DNA of 64,000 nucleotides from Saccharopolyspora shandongensis (GTDB lineage: Bacteria; Actinomycetota; Actinomycetes; Mycobacteriales; Pseudonocardiaceae): contig NZ_FNOK01000024.1 in assembly GCF_900106995.1 (NCBI RefSeq), forward strand, positions 1-64,000, read 5' to 3'. The notes below the pieces were generated by a model. The model was given only the letters and a program-made list of their open reading frames with translations. It searched no databases and had not been told where the DNA came from. A program made the position numbers and the translations under genes. Shown here in pieces: positions 33,466 through 43,881 of this stretch; position 1 is the stretch's first letter, and each line of letters begins with the position of its first letter.

Positions 33466-34317
33466 ATGCCTTTGGTCGGCACCGGCAGCGTCGTCGACGC
33501 CGCCGTCCGCACCGGTCTCGGGGTCGGTGCGTTCAACGTCATCGGGCTCGAACACGCGGATGCCCTGGTGGCCGGCGCCGAGCGCGCGGGTGCCCCAGTG
33601 GTGTTGCAGATCAGCGAGAACTGCGCGCGCTACCACGGTGCGCTGGAGCCGATCGCGTGCGCGACGCTCGCCCGCGCCCGCCGGGCCGAGGTGCCGGTGG
33701 CCGTGCACCTGGACCACGCCGAGTCCGAAGATCTGGTCGCCGAGGCCATCGAGCTCGGGTTCGGCTCCGTGATGTTCGACGCCTCGAAGCAGAGCTACGA
33801 GGAGAACGTGGCCCGCACGCGCGCCGTCGTGGCCAGGTGTCACGACGCCGGGCTTTGGGCCGAAGCCGAGCTGGGCGAGGTCGGCGGCAAGGACGGCGTC
33901 CACGCGCCGGGAGCCCGCACCGATCCGCGTGAGGCCGTCGACTACGTCGCCGCCACCGGCGTGGACGCGCTGGCCGTCGCGGTCGGCACCTCTCACACCA
34001 TGGTGACGCGCGACGCCTCGCTCGACTTCGAGCTCATCAAGCGGCTCGACGACGCGCTGAGCGTTCCCCTTGTGCTGCACGGTTCTTCGGGCGTGTCCGA
34101 CGAGGACCTCGGCTCCGCCATCCGCAGCGGCATGACCAAGATCAACATTTCCACGCACCTGAACAAGACGTTCACGGAGTCAGTGCGGCAGGTCCTGGCG
34201 GGCAGCCCGAGCCTGGTCGACCCGCGCAAGTACCTCACCGCGGGCAAGGAGGCCCTCGCGGCGGAAACCGCGCGCCTGCTCGGGGTCTTGCGGTCGCCCC
34301 AGGATGCGACCGCATGA
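33466..34317 (+). CDS. Class II fructose/tagatose-bisphosphate aldolase (KbaY/GatY-like)
   Basis: 283 residues. Zinc and substrate motifs: VHLDHAES, SVMFDASKQSYEENV, AEAELGEVGGKDGVH, VAVGTSHTM, LVLHGSSGVSDEDL (His-Gly-x-S/T) and KINISTHLNKTFTESV. In this operon it most likely cleaves tagatose-1,6-bisphosphate to DHAP and glyceraldehyde-3-phosphate. Four-nt overlap with the next gene. Confidence 0.88.
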   Translation: MPLVGTGSVVDAAVRTGLGVGAFNVIGLEHADALVAGAERAGAPVVLQISENCARYHGALEPIACATLARARRAEVPVAVHLDHAESEDLVAEAIELGFGSVMFDASKQSYEENVARTRAVVARCHDAGLWAEAELGEVGGKDGVHAPGARTDPREAVDYVAATGVDALAVAVGTSHTMVTRDASLDFELIKRLDDALSVPLVLHGSSGVSDEDLGSAIRSGMTKINISTHLNKTFTESVRQVLAGSPSLVDPRKYLTAGKEALAAETARLLGVLRSPQDATA

Positions 34318-35255
34318 TCATCACCGTCACCCCTAACCCGGCGCTGGACGTCAGCTACCGGGTGGAGCACGTCCACCCCGGAGAATCGCACCGCGTCCGC
34401 AGCGTCCACGAACGCGCCGGGGGCAAAGGTCTCAACGTCAGCAGGGTGCTGCACGGCCAAGGCGTCCCGACGCTCGTCGCCGCCCCGGTCGGGGGCGTCC
34501 TCGGCGATGTGATCCGCGACGACCTCACCGCTGCCGGGATCGAGCACGCGCTGCTGCCGGTGTCCGCTCCCACCCGCAAGACCATCGCGGTGATCGCCGA
34601 AGCGGACGCGGACGAGGCGACGCTGTTCAACGAACCCGGCAGCAAGCTGGGCGGCGAGGACTGGCAGCGGCTCAGGGGCCTCGTCGCCGACCGGCTGACC
34701 GCCGCGTCGGTTCTCGTGTGCTCGGGAAGCCTGCCGCCCGGGTGCGCAGCGAACAGCTACGCCGAGCTGGTCCGGGACGCCCATGCCCGCTCGGTGCCCG
34801 CCGTGGTCGACGCCACGGGCCCCGCGCTGCTGGCCGCGGCTGAGGCCGGAGCGGACCTCGTCAAGCCCAATGCCGCCGAACTCCGCGAAACGACGGGACA
34901 TGATGACCCGCTCAGCGGAGCTCAGCAGCTGCGCGACCGCGGCGCGGCAGCCGTGATCGTCTCCCTCGGCCCGGACGGATTGCTCGCGGCCACCGATGAG
35001 GGGTTATGGCGCGCCGCGCCGCCCTTCGCGGTGAGCGGCAATCCGACGGGCGCCGGCGACGCGGCGGTGGCGGCGTTCGCCGCAGGCATCATGCGCCGGG
35101 AGACCTGGCCCGAGCGTCTGCGCAATGCCGTTGCGTGGTCCGCGGCCGCAGCCGCGGCGCCGGTCGCGGGAACGCTCGACCACCGCGTGCTCCGCGACAT
35201 CGCCGACAACATCACGATCGAACCGCTGGCCGCCGACGGACGCGCCGGTGAGTGA
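34314..35255 (+). CDS. PfkB-family sugar-phosphate kinase (tagatose-6-P / 1-phosphofructokinase type)
   Basis: 313 residues. N-terminal IITVTPNPALDVSYRV and AGGKGLNVSRVLHGQG, C-terminal ATP/anion-hole motif NPTGAGDAAVAAF with the catalytic Asp. The FruK/LacC subgroup is indicated by TPNPALD. It would phosphorylate tagatose-6-phosphate, feeding the aldolase encoded just upstream. Confidence 0.87.
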   Translation: MIITVTPNPALDVSYRVEHVHPGESHRVRSVHERAGGKGLNVSRVLHGQGVPTLVAAPVGGVLGDVIRDDLTAAGIEHALLPVSAPTRKTIAVIAEADADEATLFNEPGSKLGGEDWQRLRGLVADRLTAASVLVCSGSLPPGCAANSYAELVRDAHARSVPAVVDATGPALLAAAEAGADLVKPNAAELRETTGHDDPLSGAQQLRDRGAAAVIVSLGPDGLLAATDEGLWRAAPPFAVSGNPTGAGDAAVAAFAAGIMRRETWPERLRNAVAWSAAAAAAPVAGTLDHRVLRDIADNITIEPLAADGRAGE

Positions 35256-35429
35256 TTCGACGGGGAGTCGTTTTCCGAGGTGACCGGCCCGCACGACCTG
35301 CTGGATGCCGGCTCGGCGGGCCGTGCGCACCGGATCTGCGTGGAACACCTGTCACCGGGTGAGCGTTTATGCGCGATACTGACTCCAGAGTGATCGATTC
35401 TGCGTTCGGCCGAAGGATGTGGGACACCG

Positions 35430-36215
35430 GTGGACCGGCATGCGCGACTGTCCGCGTTGCTCGACCTGCTCGGGGAACGGGGCAAGGTCACCGTGGACGA
35501 GATCGCCGAGGAGCTACACGCTTCTGCGGCCACGGTTCGTCGCGACCTCGATCACCTCGCGGAGCAGCAGCTGCTGACCCGCACGCGCGGCGGAGCCGTG
35601 GCCCAGAACATCTCCTACGACTTGCCGCTGCGCTACAAGGCAGCCCGCAACGCCCGGGAGAAGGGGCGCATCGCCCGCGCGGCCGCGGCGATGGTCTCGC
35701 CGGGTGCGGTGGTCGGGGTCAACGGAGGTACGACCACCACCGAAATCGCGCGCAGCCTCGTGTCGCGCGCGGACATCGGCGACGCCGGCGAGCGCACTTC
35801 GCTGACCATCGTCACCAATGCCCTGAACATCGCCAACGAGCTCGTCGTCCGGCCCCAGGTGAAGATCGTGGTGACGGGAGGCGTGGCGCGGCCGCAGTCG
35901 TTCGAGCTCACCGGGCCGCTCGGCACCCACCTCCTCGAGGAGATCACCCTCGACATCGTGTTCCTCGGCGTGGACGCCGTCGACCCGTCCCGCGGCGCGT
36001 TCGCGCACAACGAGGCCGAAGCCAGCATCAACCGCCTCATGACCGAACGCGCCAACCGCGTGGTCGTCGTCGCCGACAGCTCCAAGCTCGACCGCAGCGC
36101 CTTCGCCCACATCTGCCCGGTGGAGTCGATCGACATGCTGCTGACCGACTCGAACGCGCCCGCCGAACTCATCCAGCGCTTCGGCGCCGCAGGAGTACCG
36201 GTCAAAGCGGTGTGA
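35430..36215 (+). CDS. DeoR-family repressor of sugar catabolism (AgaR-like)
   Basis: 261 residues. Helix-turn-helix LSALLDLLGERGKVTVDEIAEELHASAATVRRDLDHLAEQ at the N terminus and a DeoR sugar-phosphate sensor with NGGTTTTEIAR and FLGVDAVDPSRGAFAHNEAEA. GTG start with GAAGGATGTGGG upstream. It follows the amino-sugar operon by 174 nt on the same strand and probably represses both that operon and the divergent importer. Confidence 0.9.
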   Translation: MDRHARLSALLDLLGERGKVTVDEIAEELHASAATVRRDLDHLAEQQLLTRTRGGAVAQNISYDLPLRYKAARNAREKGRIARAAAAMVSPGAVVGVNGGTTTTEIARSLVSRADIGDAGERTSLTIVTNALNIANELVVRPQVKIVVTGGVARPQSFELTGPLGTHLLEEITLDIVFLGVDAVDPSRGAFAHNEAEASINRLMTERANRVVVVADSSKLDRSAFAHICPVESIDMLLTDSNAPAELIQRFGAAGVPVKAV

Positions 36216-36295
36216 GCGGGAGGGGCGACGTCGGGCGTCCGGCTTTTTCGTTAGTGTGGTCGAAGGGCATCCGATCTTCGCAGGGGAGTGCGAGC

Positions 36296-36673
36296 ATGGG
36301 ACTTTTCGACGGGATAATGGGCAACGCTTCGCGGGTCGATCCCCGTGCGGCGACGAAGGAGTTCGGGCGCTTGCTGGCGCAGGGCGAGGAGGTCCACGCC
36401 GCGTACCAGTTGATCCGGGACTCGTTCCTGTTCACGGACCGGCGCCTGGTCCTCGTCGACAAGCAGGGCATGACCGGCCGCAAGGTCGAGTACCACTCGA
36501 TCCCGTACCGCAGCATCACCCACTTCTCCGTCGAGACCGCAGGCACCTTCGACCTCGACGCGGAGCTGAAGATCTGGCTCTCCGGCACCGCCGAGCCGAT
36601 CACGAAGCAGTTCGGCAAGGGCGTCGACGTCTACGAGGTCCAGGCCCTCATGAGCGCCTACGTTTCGCGCTGA
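36296..36673 (+). CDS. PH-domain (bPH) family protein
   Basis: 125 residues, nearly all one bacterial Pleckstrin-homology domain: DSFLFTDRRLVLVDKQGMTGRKVEYHSIPYRSITHFSVETAG then LKIWLSGTAEPITKQFGKGVDVYEVQALMSAYV. Soluble, cytoplasmic; such proteins are widespread and mostly uncharacterised. GGGGAG precedes the ATG by 7 nt. Confidence 0.85.
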   Translation: MGLFDGIMGNASRVDPRAATKEFGRLLAQGEEVHAAYQLIRDSFLFTDRRLVLVDKQGMTGRKVEYHSIPYRSITHFSVETAGTFDLDAELKIWLSGTAEPITKQFGKGVDVYEVQALMSAYVSR

Positions 36674-36780
36674 TCAGGCTGCGAGGCGGGCGCCGATCGC
36701 CGACGAGTTGAGATTCTCCTCCAGCTCGGCGATGTGATGCATGTGGCTCGCGCCAGGTTGCAGGATGGTTCGCTGAAGCA
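36674..36780 (-). pseudogene. Possible aldo/keto reductase C-terminal remnant
   Basis: The last residues of a minus-strand frame read ILQPGAS...HHIAELEENLNSSAI, resembling the PGTS...HLEENLAA end of aldo/keto reductases. Upstream there is no supporting homology. Weak evidence. Confidence 0.25.
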
Positions 36781-36935
36781 AGGGGAACTCAGTTCGCTTC
36801 AGTCGGTGGCTGAACGCGCGAATTCCGCGGACGGATCTGAAGTGTCGCTCGAAAATTCGGCGGCCTGGCGCGAATTGCGTTCTGCTGCCAGGTCGGCCAG
36901 GTCCGAGCTGGGGCGCTCGTGGGGGACGAGTCAGC

Positions 36936-37062
36936 GATCGTTCCAGCGTGGTGCGCGGGCACCTGTGGACGTGTGCGAGGCGGCGATTTCGCGCGAAATC
37001 GCCGCCGGTGTGTCCGGCGCCGGGCGCCCTCGGGGGAGCCGGGCGGAGCCGTTCTGAAACGA
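36936..37062. repeat. Dispersed repeat element: palindrome copy 3 with both flanks
   Basis: A 28-nt perfect palindrome (36979-37006) with the GATTTCGCGCGAAATC core, followed by about 55 nt aligning with the right flank of the copy at 8332 (shared GAGCCGGGC and TTCTGAAACG). The left part (36936-36959) matches 22141-22164. The rest of the 697-nt gap between the PH-domain gene and rox shows no gene. Confidence 0.6.
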
Positions 37063-37073
37063 CCTCATGGTGA

Positions 37074-38798
<1,725 letters not shown>

Positions 38799-39098
38799 CC
38801 TCTCAGGTGTGATCGGCATCCGTTGAAGACCACCCCGCATCGACGAGCGAGCGTCTCTTGTGGACGATGTGCGGACTTGCTTCAGGAAAGCCGTTGTCAA
38901 GCCGCCGTGTGCGCCGGCCGGTGATGGACCAGGTCGCAGTCTCCGCTGATCGTGACCTGGTCGACCGGCACCCGCTGCTACTGGCACCTCGCCGGCGAAC
39001 CCGCGCCGGTCTGCGTCGCTGAATGCGCGCTCTCGGGCCGGTACGTGCTGTGATGAAGGTCGAGGAATCAGCCGGTGGGTCGGGGCGTTGGAACGGTT
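38799..39098. other. Intergenic region without recognised features
   Basis: 300 nt between rox and the luciferase-like gene. No convincing reading frame, hairpin or repeat seen. Confidence 0.5.
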
Positions 39099-40121
39099 AT
39101 GAAGCGCATCGGATTCCTGTCGTTCGGGCACTGGTCCGACACTCCGCATTCGCAGACCAGGTCCGCCTCCGACTCGTTGCTGCAGGCCATCGACCTCGCC
39201 GTGGCGGCCGAGGAGCTCGGTGCCGACGGTGCTTTCTTCCGGGTGCACCACTTCGCCCAGCAGCAGGGCTCCCCGTTCCCGCTACTGGCCGCGATCGGCG
39301 CCAAGACCTCGCGCATCGAGATCGGCACCGGCGTGATCGACATGCGGTACGAGAACCCGATGTACATGGCGGAGGACGCCGGGGCGGCGGACCTGATCTC
39401 CGAGGGCAGGCTCCAGCTCGGCATCAGCCGCGGATCGCCGGAGCAGGTGATCGACGGGTGGCGGTACTTCGGCTACCGGCCGAACGAGGGCGAGACCGAA
39501 GCCGAGATGGCCCGCAGCCACACCGAGGTGCTGCTGAAGGTGCTGGAAGGCGAGGGGTTCGCCGAGCCGAACCCGCGCCCGATGTTCGCCAACCCGCCCG
39601 GGCTGCTGCGCATCGAGCCGCACTCCGAGGGCCTGCGGGAGCGGATCTGGTGGGGCGCCGCCTCGAACAGCACCGCGGTGTGGGCGGCCGAGCTCGGCAT
39701 GAACCTGATGAGCTCGACCCTCAAGGACGACGAGGGCGGGGCGCCGTTCCACGTGCAGCAGGCCGAGCAGATCCGCGCGTTCCGCAAGGCGTGGGCCGAC
39801 GCCGGGTGGCAGCGCGAACCGCGCGTGTCGGTGTCGCGCAGCATCTTCGCGCTCACCAACGATCTGGACCGCGCGTACTTCGGCCGCGACAGCGCCAGCG
39901 CGGACCACGTCGGCTACATCGAGGCGGAAACGAGGTCCATCTTCGGCCGCACCTACGCCGCCGAGCCCGACGTGCTGGTGCAGCAGCTGGCCGAGGACGA
40001 GGCGATCGCGGAGGCCGACACGCTGCTGCTGACCGTGCCCAACCAGCTGGGGGTGGACTACAACAGCCACGTGCTGGACAGCATCCTCACCCACGTCGCG
40101 CCCGCCCTCGGCTGGCGCTGA
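39099..40121 (+). CDS. LLM-class (luciferase-like) flavin-dependent oxidoreductase
   Basis: 340 residues, F420- or FMN-dependent TIM barrel: RIGFLSFGHW at strand 1, DLAVAAEELGADGAFFRVHHF, LAAIGAKTSRIEIGTGVIDMRYENP and GRLQLGISRGSPEQV are the luciferase-like markers. Redox reaction and substrate unknown. Start ATG 39099 is favoured because the protein then begins as the family does; an in-frame GTG lies 8 codons upstream. Followed by a strong terminator. Confidence 0.88.
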   Translation: MKRIGFLSFGHWSDTPHSQTRSASDSLLQAIDLAVAAEELGADGAFFRVHHFAQQQGSPFPLLAAIGAKTSRIEIGTGVIDMRYENPMYMAEDAGAADLISEGRLQLGISRGSPEQVIDGWRYFGYRPNEGETEAEMARSHTEVLLKVLEGEGFAEPNPRPMFANPPGLLRIEPHSEGLRERIWWGAASNSTAVWAAELGMNLMSSTLKDDEGGAPFHVQQAEQIRAFRKAWADAGWQREPRVSVSRSIFALTNDLDRAYFGRDSASADHVGYIEAETRSIFGRTYAAEPDVLVQQLAEDEAIAEADTLLLTVPNQLGVDYNSHVLDSILTHVAPALGWR

Positions 40122-40144
40122 CAGCCACCCGTCAGAAAGTCGAC

Positions 40145-40173
40145 GACGGCTTCGGCCCCGTGCCGAAGCCGTC
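40145..40173 (+). terminator. Hairpin terminator after the LLM oxidoreductase
   Basis: Perfect 12-bp arms GACGGCTTCGGC / GCCGAAGCCGTC with a 5-nt loop, 23 nt past the stop codon. Confidence 0.85.
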
Positions 40174-40519
40174 TTCCGGCCCCGCACGTCCCCTCTCGAC
40201 GGGGCCGGTCAACGGCCAGTTCTGCCGGATTTTGAATGCGGTGCTTGTCGCCCAATTGAGGTAACTGTGGCGCTCTAACGGGTGATCGAAACGGGACGTT
40301 CACCCCGAATTTGAGCGTGACACACATTCATTTCTGCTGGCCAGGCACTTGATGGTCCGCCGCCGGTCATGTCGACCCGCTTGCGTGGCGACCGCCGGAA
40401 GCCCGGGATAGCTTCCACGAGCACTTGATCCCTGATCAAGCGTTCGCACAGGCGCTTTCCGGCTGCGGTTCGCCGGAACCCGCCGCGAACGGGACGCCAA
40501 ATGTGGCCGGGAGCCGAGC

Positions 40520-40786
40520 ATGAGCCTTCGTCGCATCGCCATTAGCGGCACCGCACGCGCGGTGCGGCCGCTGATCGCCGCCGCGCCGGGCTTGGCGTCC
40601 CCGGCGCTCATCGCCTGCGCGGGCACCGCGTCGGCCGAGCGTCCCGTCCACGCGATGGCCCCGGGCATGGAGGTCGACGCCACGACCGCCGCCGAATTCC
40701 CCGCCGCGCCAACCGATCCAGAGCAAGGTTCGGCGGCCAGGGGAGTCGTTCCGCCCGGCCTCGCGTTGCTCCGGCCGGCGACATAG
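40520..40786 (+). CDS. Possible small secreted protein
   Basis: 88 codons: a basic start (MSLRRIAISG), an alanine/leucine-rich stretch and an A-S-A cleavage site near residue 39, then a short acidic tail. No family recognised. GGGAG precedes the ATG by about 9 nt. Codon use fits, but the reverse strand is also open, so this is tentative. The flanking sequence 40174-40519 shows nothing else. Confidence 0.35.
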   Translation: MSLRRIAISGTARAVRPLIAAAPGLASPALIACAGTASAERPVHAMAPGMEVDATTAAEFPAAPTDPEQGSAARGVVPPGLALLRPAT

Positions 40787-40866
40787 CCGCTGGGCAAGTA
40801 GGTCCACCTGCGGTGATCCGGCCGCAGCTGGGAATTTCCGCATGGAAAAGGAAAAGAGGGGAACCG

Positions 40867-41418
40867 ATGCGATCTGTGCGCAAGACGGCCTGCAGGGCCG
40901 TCGTTCTCGCAGCCGGGGCGGGAATGCTCGTCGGCGGAACGCCCGCGTTGGCCGACAGCGCCGACAACGACGGCATCAACATCGGCAACGACAACAACCT
41001 GAGCGTGCTGCCGGTCCAGCTGTGTGGCAACAACGTCGGAGTTCTCGGCGCGGTGGTGCCCATTGGCTCCCCGCAGAGCTCCGAGTGCACGAACGCTCCC
41101 ATCGCGGATCACCCCGGCGCGGATGAGCCGCCCGCAGCCGAGCCGCCCGCAGCCGAGCCGCCTGCTGCCGAGCCGCCCGCGGCCGGGCCTCCCGTGGGTG
41201 AGCCGCCCGCGGCCGGACGACCGGCAGATGAGCCGCCGGTAGGTCAGCCGCCGGCGGAGCAGCCTCCCGCGTCCGGGCCGCCCGCAGGCAAGCCGCCGGT
41301 GGTGAAGCCGCCGTCGTCGGGTACGACTCCGTCGACCGGGTCGCAGGGCGGGGCGGCCGACCTGCCGGTCGCGCCGACCCCGGTCGCCGTCGAGGGGCAC
41401 CACGCGGTCACCGGCTGA
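40867..41418 (+). CDS. Secreted chaplin-like protein with proline-rich tail
   Basis: 183 residues. Signal peptide (VRKTACRAVVLAAGAGMLVG, cleavage after ALA about residue 30), then a chaplin-like core NNLSVLPVQLCGNNVGVLGAVVPIG with a second Cys in SSECTNAP; the two-Cys hydrophobic pattern matches chaplins, which coat aerial hyphae. The rest is a run of EPPAA-type repeats encoded by 15-nt tandem units (about 41125-41230), ending without an LPxTG sorting signal. AGAGGGGAA precedes the ATG. Confidence 0.75.
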   Translation: MRSVRKTACRAVVLAAGAGMLVGGTPALADSADNDGINIGNDNNLSVLPVQLCGNNVGVLGAVVPIGSPQSSECTNAPIADHPGADEPPAAEPPAAEPPAAEPPAAGPPVGEPPAAGRPADEPPVGQPPAEQPPASGPPAGKPPVVKPPSSGTTPSTGSQGGAADLPVAPTPVAVEGHHAVTG

Positions 41419-41433
41419 AGCACCCCGGACACG

Positions 41434-41469
41434 CCGCCGGCCACCTGCACGTGGGCAGGTGGCCGGCGG
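41434..41469 (+). terminator. Hairpin terminator after the chaplin-like gene
   Basis: Perfect 15-bp arms (CCGCCGGCCACCTGC and complement), 6-nt loop, 15 nt past the stop. Confidence 0.85.
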
Positions 41470-41603
41470 TCTCGCGTTCGCGGCGCGATGAAGCGCGCAC
41501 GCTGGGGTTTCGCCGCATCGGCGGGAATTCCGATCTGCGGCTAGCGCATCGCAGCTCCAAGCCCGCGAAGCGGTCTCCGGCGGCTACCTCAGCACGAAGC
41601 CGA

Positions 41604-41648
41604 ACGTCCCGGCGGCCGACATCCACTACGAGGTCTTCGGCGCCGACC
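41604..41648 (+). pseudogene. Remnant of an hmp (flavohaemoglobin) C terminus
   Basis: The translation VPAADIHYEVFGAD nearly repeats the intact Hmp C terminus in this window (VPATDIHYEVFGPD), and the DNA is almost identical across this short stretch. No other part of hmp is present. The rest of 41470-41890 contains no supported gene. Confidence 0.6.
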
Positions 41649-41890
41649 ATCGGCCGAGGCTGACGGGGTTCCGGTCGGTGCCGTCGAGATCGGGCCCGGG
41701 GAGTTGAGCGCTTTCCGGAGCTCGATGTCTGCTCGCGGCGAGGGTGGCGGGTGAGGAAATTCCCTGGGCGAGCGACGGATCGGTTTCCGCGGCCGCCGCG
41801 GGGCGGTGGGGTTGGCCAGAATCGCGGTGGCATCCACCAACCATGTCGGCAGGCGTCCTGGAGCCCGCTGCTGCAGGGAAACCGAGGCTC

Positions 41891-43843
41891 ATGTCCATAC
41901 CTGGTCCATCTCCGAGGCCGTGGGCCGCGGCTCCGCCTGCCGCGGTCGAGAACGCCGAAGGCGGCCGTCTGGTGTTCCGGTGGCGGGGATCGATCGGCTT
42001 GGCCGACCAGCGCGACGCTGCTGCCGACACCCGGGAAAGCCGCGTGTTCGACCTGCTGCCGCGAATACCGGGCGTGGCCGCACTGGTGGTTTCCGGCGCG
42101 GTGGTGAGCGATCCGGCGCTGCCGGCGGCGTTGTGGCAGGTGTGCGGGAGGCTGTTCGCCGGTCCCGCGCCGCATCGGGTGCTGTGGCTGATCATGCCCG
42201 GGAGCGGCCGCCCCGACGCGTTCGGGAACGTCTGCGCGCAGGCGCTGGCGGACTCCTTCGGCGTGGAGGTGATCGCGCCCGCCGGTGAGCTCGCCGTGGT
42301 GCCGGGCGGATCGGTTTTCGCGGTCGGGAATTCCGGTGGCGCGGGCTGGAACAGGTTCCGCCGAGGCGCGCAGAGCGCCCCCGCCGGGTATCGGCTGCCG
42401 CGGCCGGGTTGGGAGGCGATGTTTCCCGCCGCTTCCCACTCGGAGGACGACCTCGTGTTCGAGCACGTTCCGGCCGGGCTGCTGGTGCGGAACGTGCGGT
42501 CGCGCCACACGGGCTTGGACGACCCCGCGTGGGGCGTTCCGGTCGACGCGCGGCACCCGCTCGTGCTGTTGGGGCGTCCCGGAGAAGACGATCTCCCGCA
42601 GGAGCCGCTCGTGGCCGGGCTGCGTCGACTGCCTCCGCACTTGCTCGACATGGCTCGGTTCGTGCCAGGTGCGGCCGGGAGCTCCGGCGCCGCTTGGTCG
42701 CAGCGGCTCACCGAGTTGTTGGGGCGCAGTGTTGTCGTTGGCGCGCCGGTGGCCGATGGCTCGGGCGGCGCGCGGGCGTGGTCGCCGGACCTGCGGCATT
42801 CGCATGGGGCGCCTCCCGAAGGCATGGCTGCCGCACCACGTCCTTCCGCCGGGCCGGTCGCCGTGGAATCGGCGCGTGGGGCGGAGGCGGCCAAGTCGGC
42901 CGAAGAGTCCACAGTGGTCATCCAGGTCGGGGCGCAGGCGCGTCCCGCCACGTCGAGCTCCGGGCCATCGGCGCATCCGGCGCTCGCCGAGCCGCCGACC
43001 GTGCGGTTGGCCGCGCCGATCAACAGCATCCGCGCCGCCACGCACGAGCCTCCGCCGGTTCCCAGCGGCCACGTGAGCACCGGAGAGGAACGCGCCGCGT
43101 TCCAGGCTTGGGCAGCCGAGGCGTTCAACGACGCGGTGGGCGTTGTCAATGCGGCGCTCGCGTTGCTCCCCGCGCTGCGGGGCAACGACGAGGACGCCGC
43201 GCGTGTCGACCTCGTCGCGGTACGTCTCTACCTCGGTGCAGGCGCTCGCGGAGGCGCGGAGCTCAACGAGGCTCTCAGGGACGAAGACTCCCTGCCGTGC
43301 TCCGCGTACCTGGCCTGTCTGAGCTCCGGGCTCAGGCGGCTTCCGGTGCAGCGCGGTCCGGTGTTCCGGCAGAGCGGTTGGTCCTGGCAGCAGGACGTGC
43401 GGGAGGCCTACCCGCTCGGCGCAGTGCTGTCCGAACCAGGACTGCTCAGCGCCGTTCCCAGGGGCGGCTCCGTCGTCCCGGACCTGCCCGTCGACATCGG
43501 AATCTGGTCGCGGGCCGCGCACCGCACATCCGCCCTAGCCGTCGGTGACGAGGCCGAGGAAGTCGTGTTCTGCCAGCGCAGCCGGTTCAAGGTGCTCGCC
43601 GTCGATGATGGCGACGCTCGTCCGGCCGTGCTGCTGGGGGAGCTGGCCACTGGCGCCGCAGGCGGTTCCGGCGACCTGACGGACCAAGATCTCGCCGTGG
43701 CAGCGAAGCTGCGCGAGGCGCTGCACGTCCGCCGCACCGTCGAGCTGTCGGCGATGGGTGAGGTGCAAGCGCTCCGCTTCCGGAGCCCCGTGGGGCTCGT
43801 CGCCCGGGCAGCGGAGCAGACCGCCTCCGCAACGACCTCCTGA
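41891..43843 (+). CDS. ESX-linked protein with ADP-ribosyltransferase-like C-terminal domain
   Basis: About 650 residues. An N-terminal region (about 20-190) with LLPRIPGVAALVVSGAV and AQALADSFGVEVIAPAGELA resembles a domain seen in large actinobacterial type VII toxin proteins. The linker is Ala/Pro-rich. The C-terminal 180 residues have an ADP-ribosyltransferase layout: Arg in VQRGPVFRQSG, SRAAHRTS at the S-T-S position, and DEAEEVVFCQRSRFKVL at the E-x-E/F-x-V strand. No signal peptide or membrane helix. It precedes the mycosin by 38 nt. Start is uncertain (the frame extends to 41744). Toxin, or a non-enzymatic ART-fold protein. Confidence 0.6.
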   Translation: MSIPGPSPRPWAAAPPAAVENAEGGRLVFRWRGSIGLADQRDAAADTRESRVFDLLPRIPGVAALVVSGAVVSDPALPAALWQVCGRLFAGPAPHRVLWLIMPGSGRPDAFGNVCAQALADSFGVEVIAPAGELAVVPGGSVFAVGNSGGAGWNRFRRGAQSAPAGYRLPRPGWEAMFPAASHSEDDLVFEHVPAGLLVRNVRSRHTGLDDPAWGVPVDARHPLVLLGRPGEDDLPQEPLVAGLRRLPPHLLDMARFVPGAAGSSGAAWSQRLTELLGRSVVVGAPVADGSGGARAWSPDLRHSHGAPPEGMAAAPRPSAGPVAVESARGAEAAKSAEESTVVIQVGAQARPATSSSGPSAHPALAEPPTVRLAAPINSIRAATHEPPPVPSGHVSTGEERAAFQAWAAEAFNDAVGVVNAALALLPALRGNDEDAARVDLVAVRLYLGAGARGGAELNEALRDEDSLPCSAYLACLSSGLRRLPVQRGPVFRQSGWSWQQDVREAYPLGAVLSEPGLLSAVPRGGSVVPDLPVDIGIWSRAAHRTSALAVGDEAEEVVFCQRSRFKVLAVDDGDARPAVLLGELATGAAGGSGDLTDQDLAVAAKLREALHVRRTVELSAMGEVQALRFRSPVGLVARAAEQTASATTS

Positions 43844-43881
43844 GCACCGCAGAATCCCATCGCCTCTTCCGGAGTGGATCG

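Noticed and set aside
40300-41403. Minus-strand glycine/arginine-rich frame opposite the chaplin-like gene
   Set aside because: Repetitive antisense of the EPPAA repeats; the plus frame has a signal peptide and chaplin-like core.
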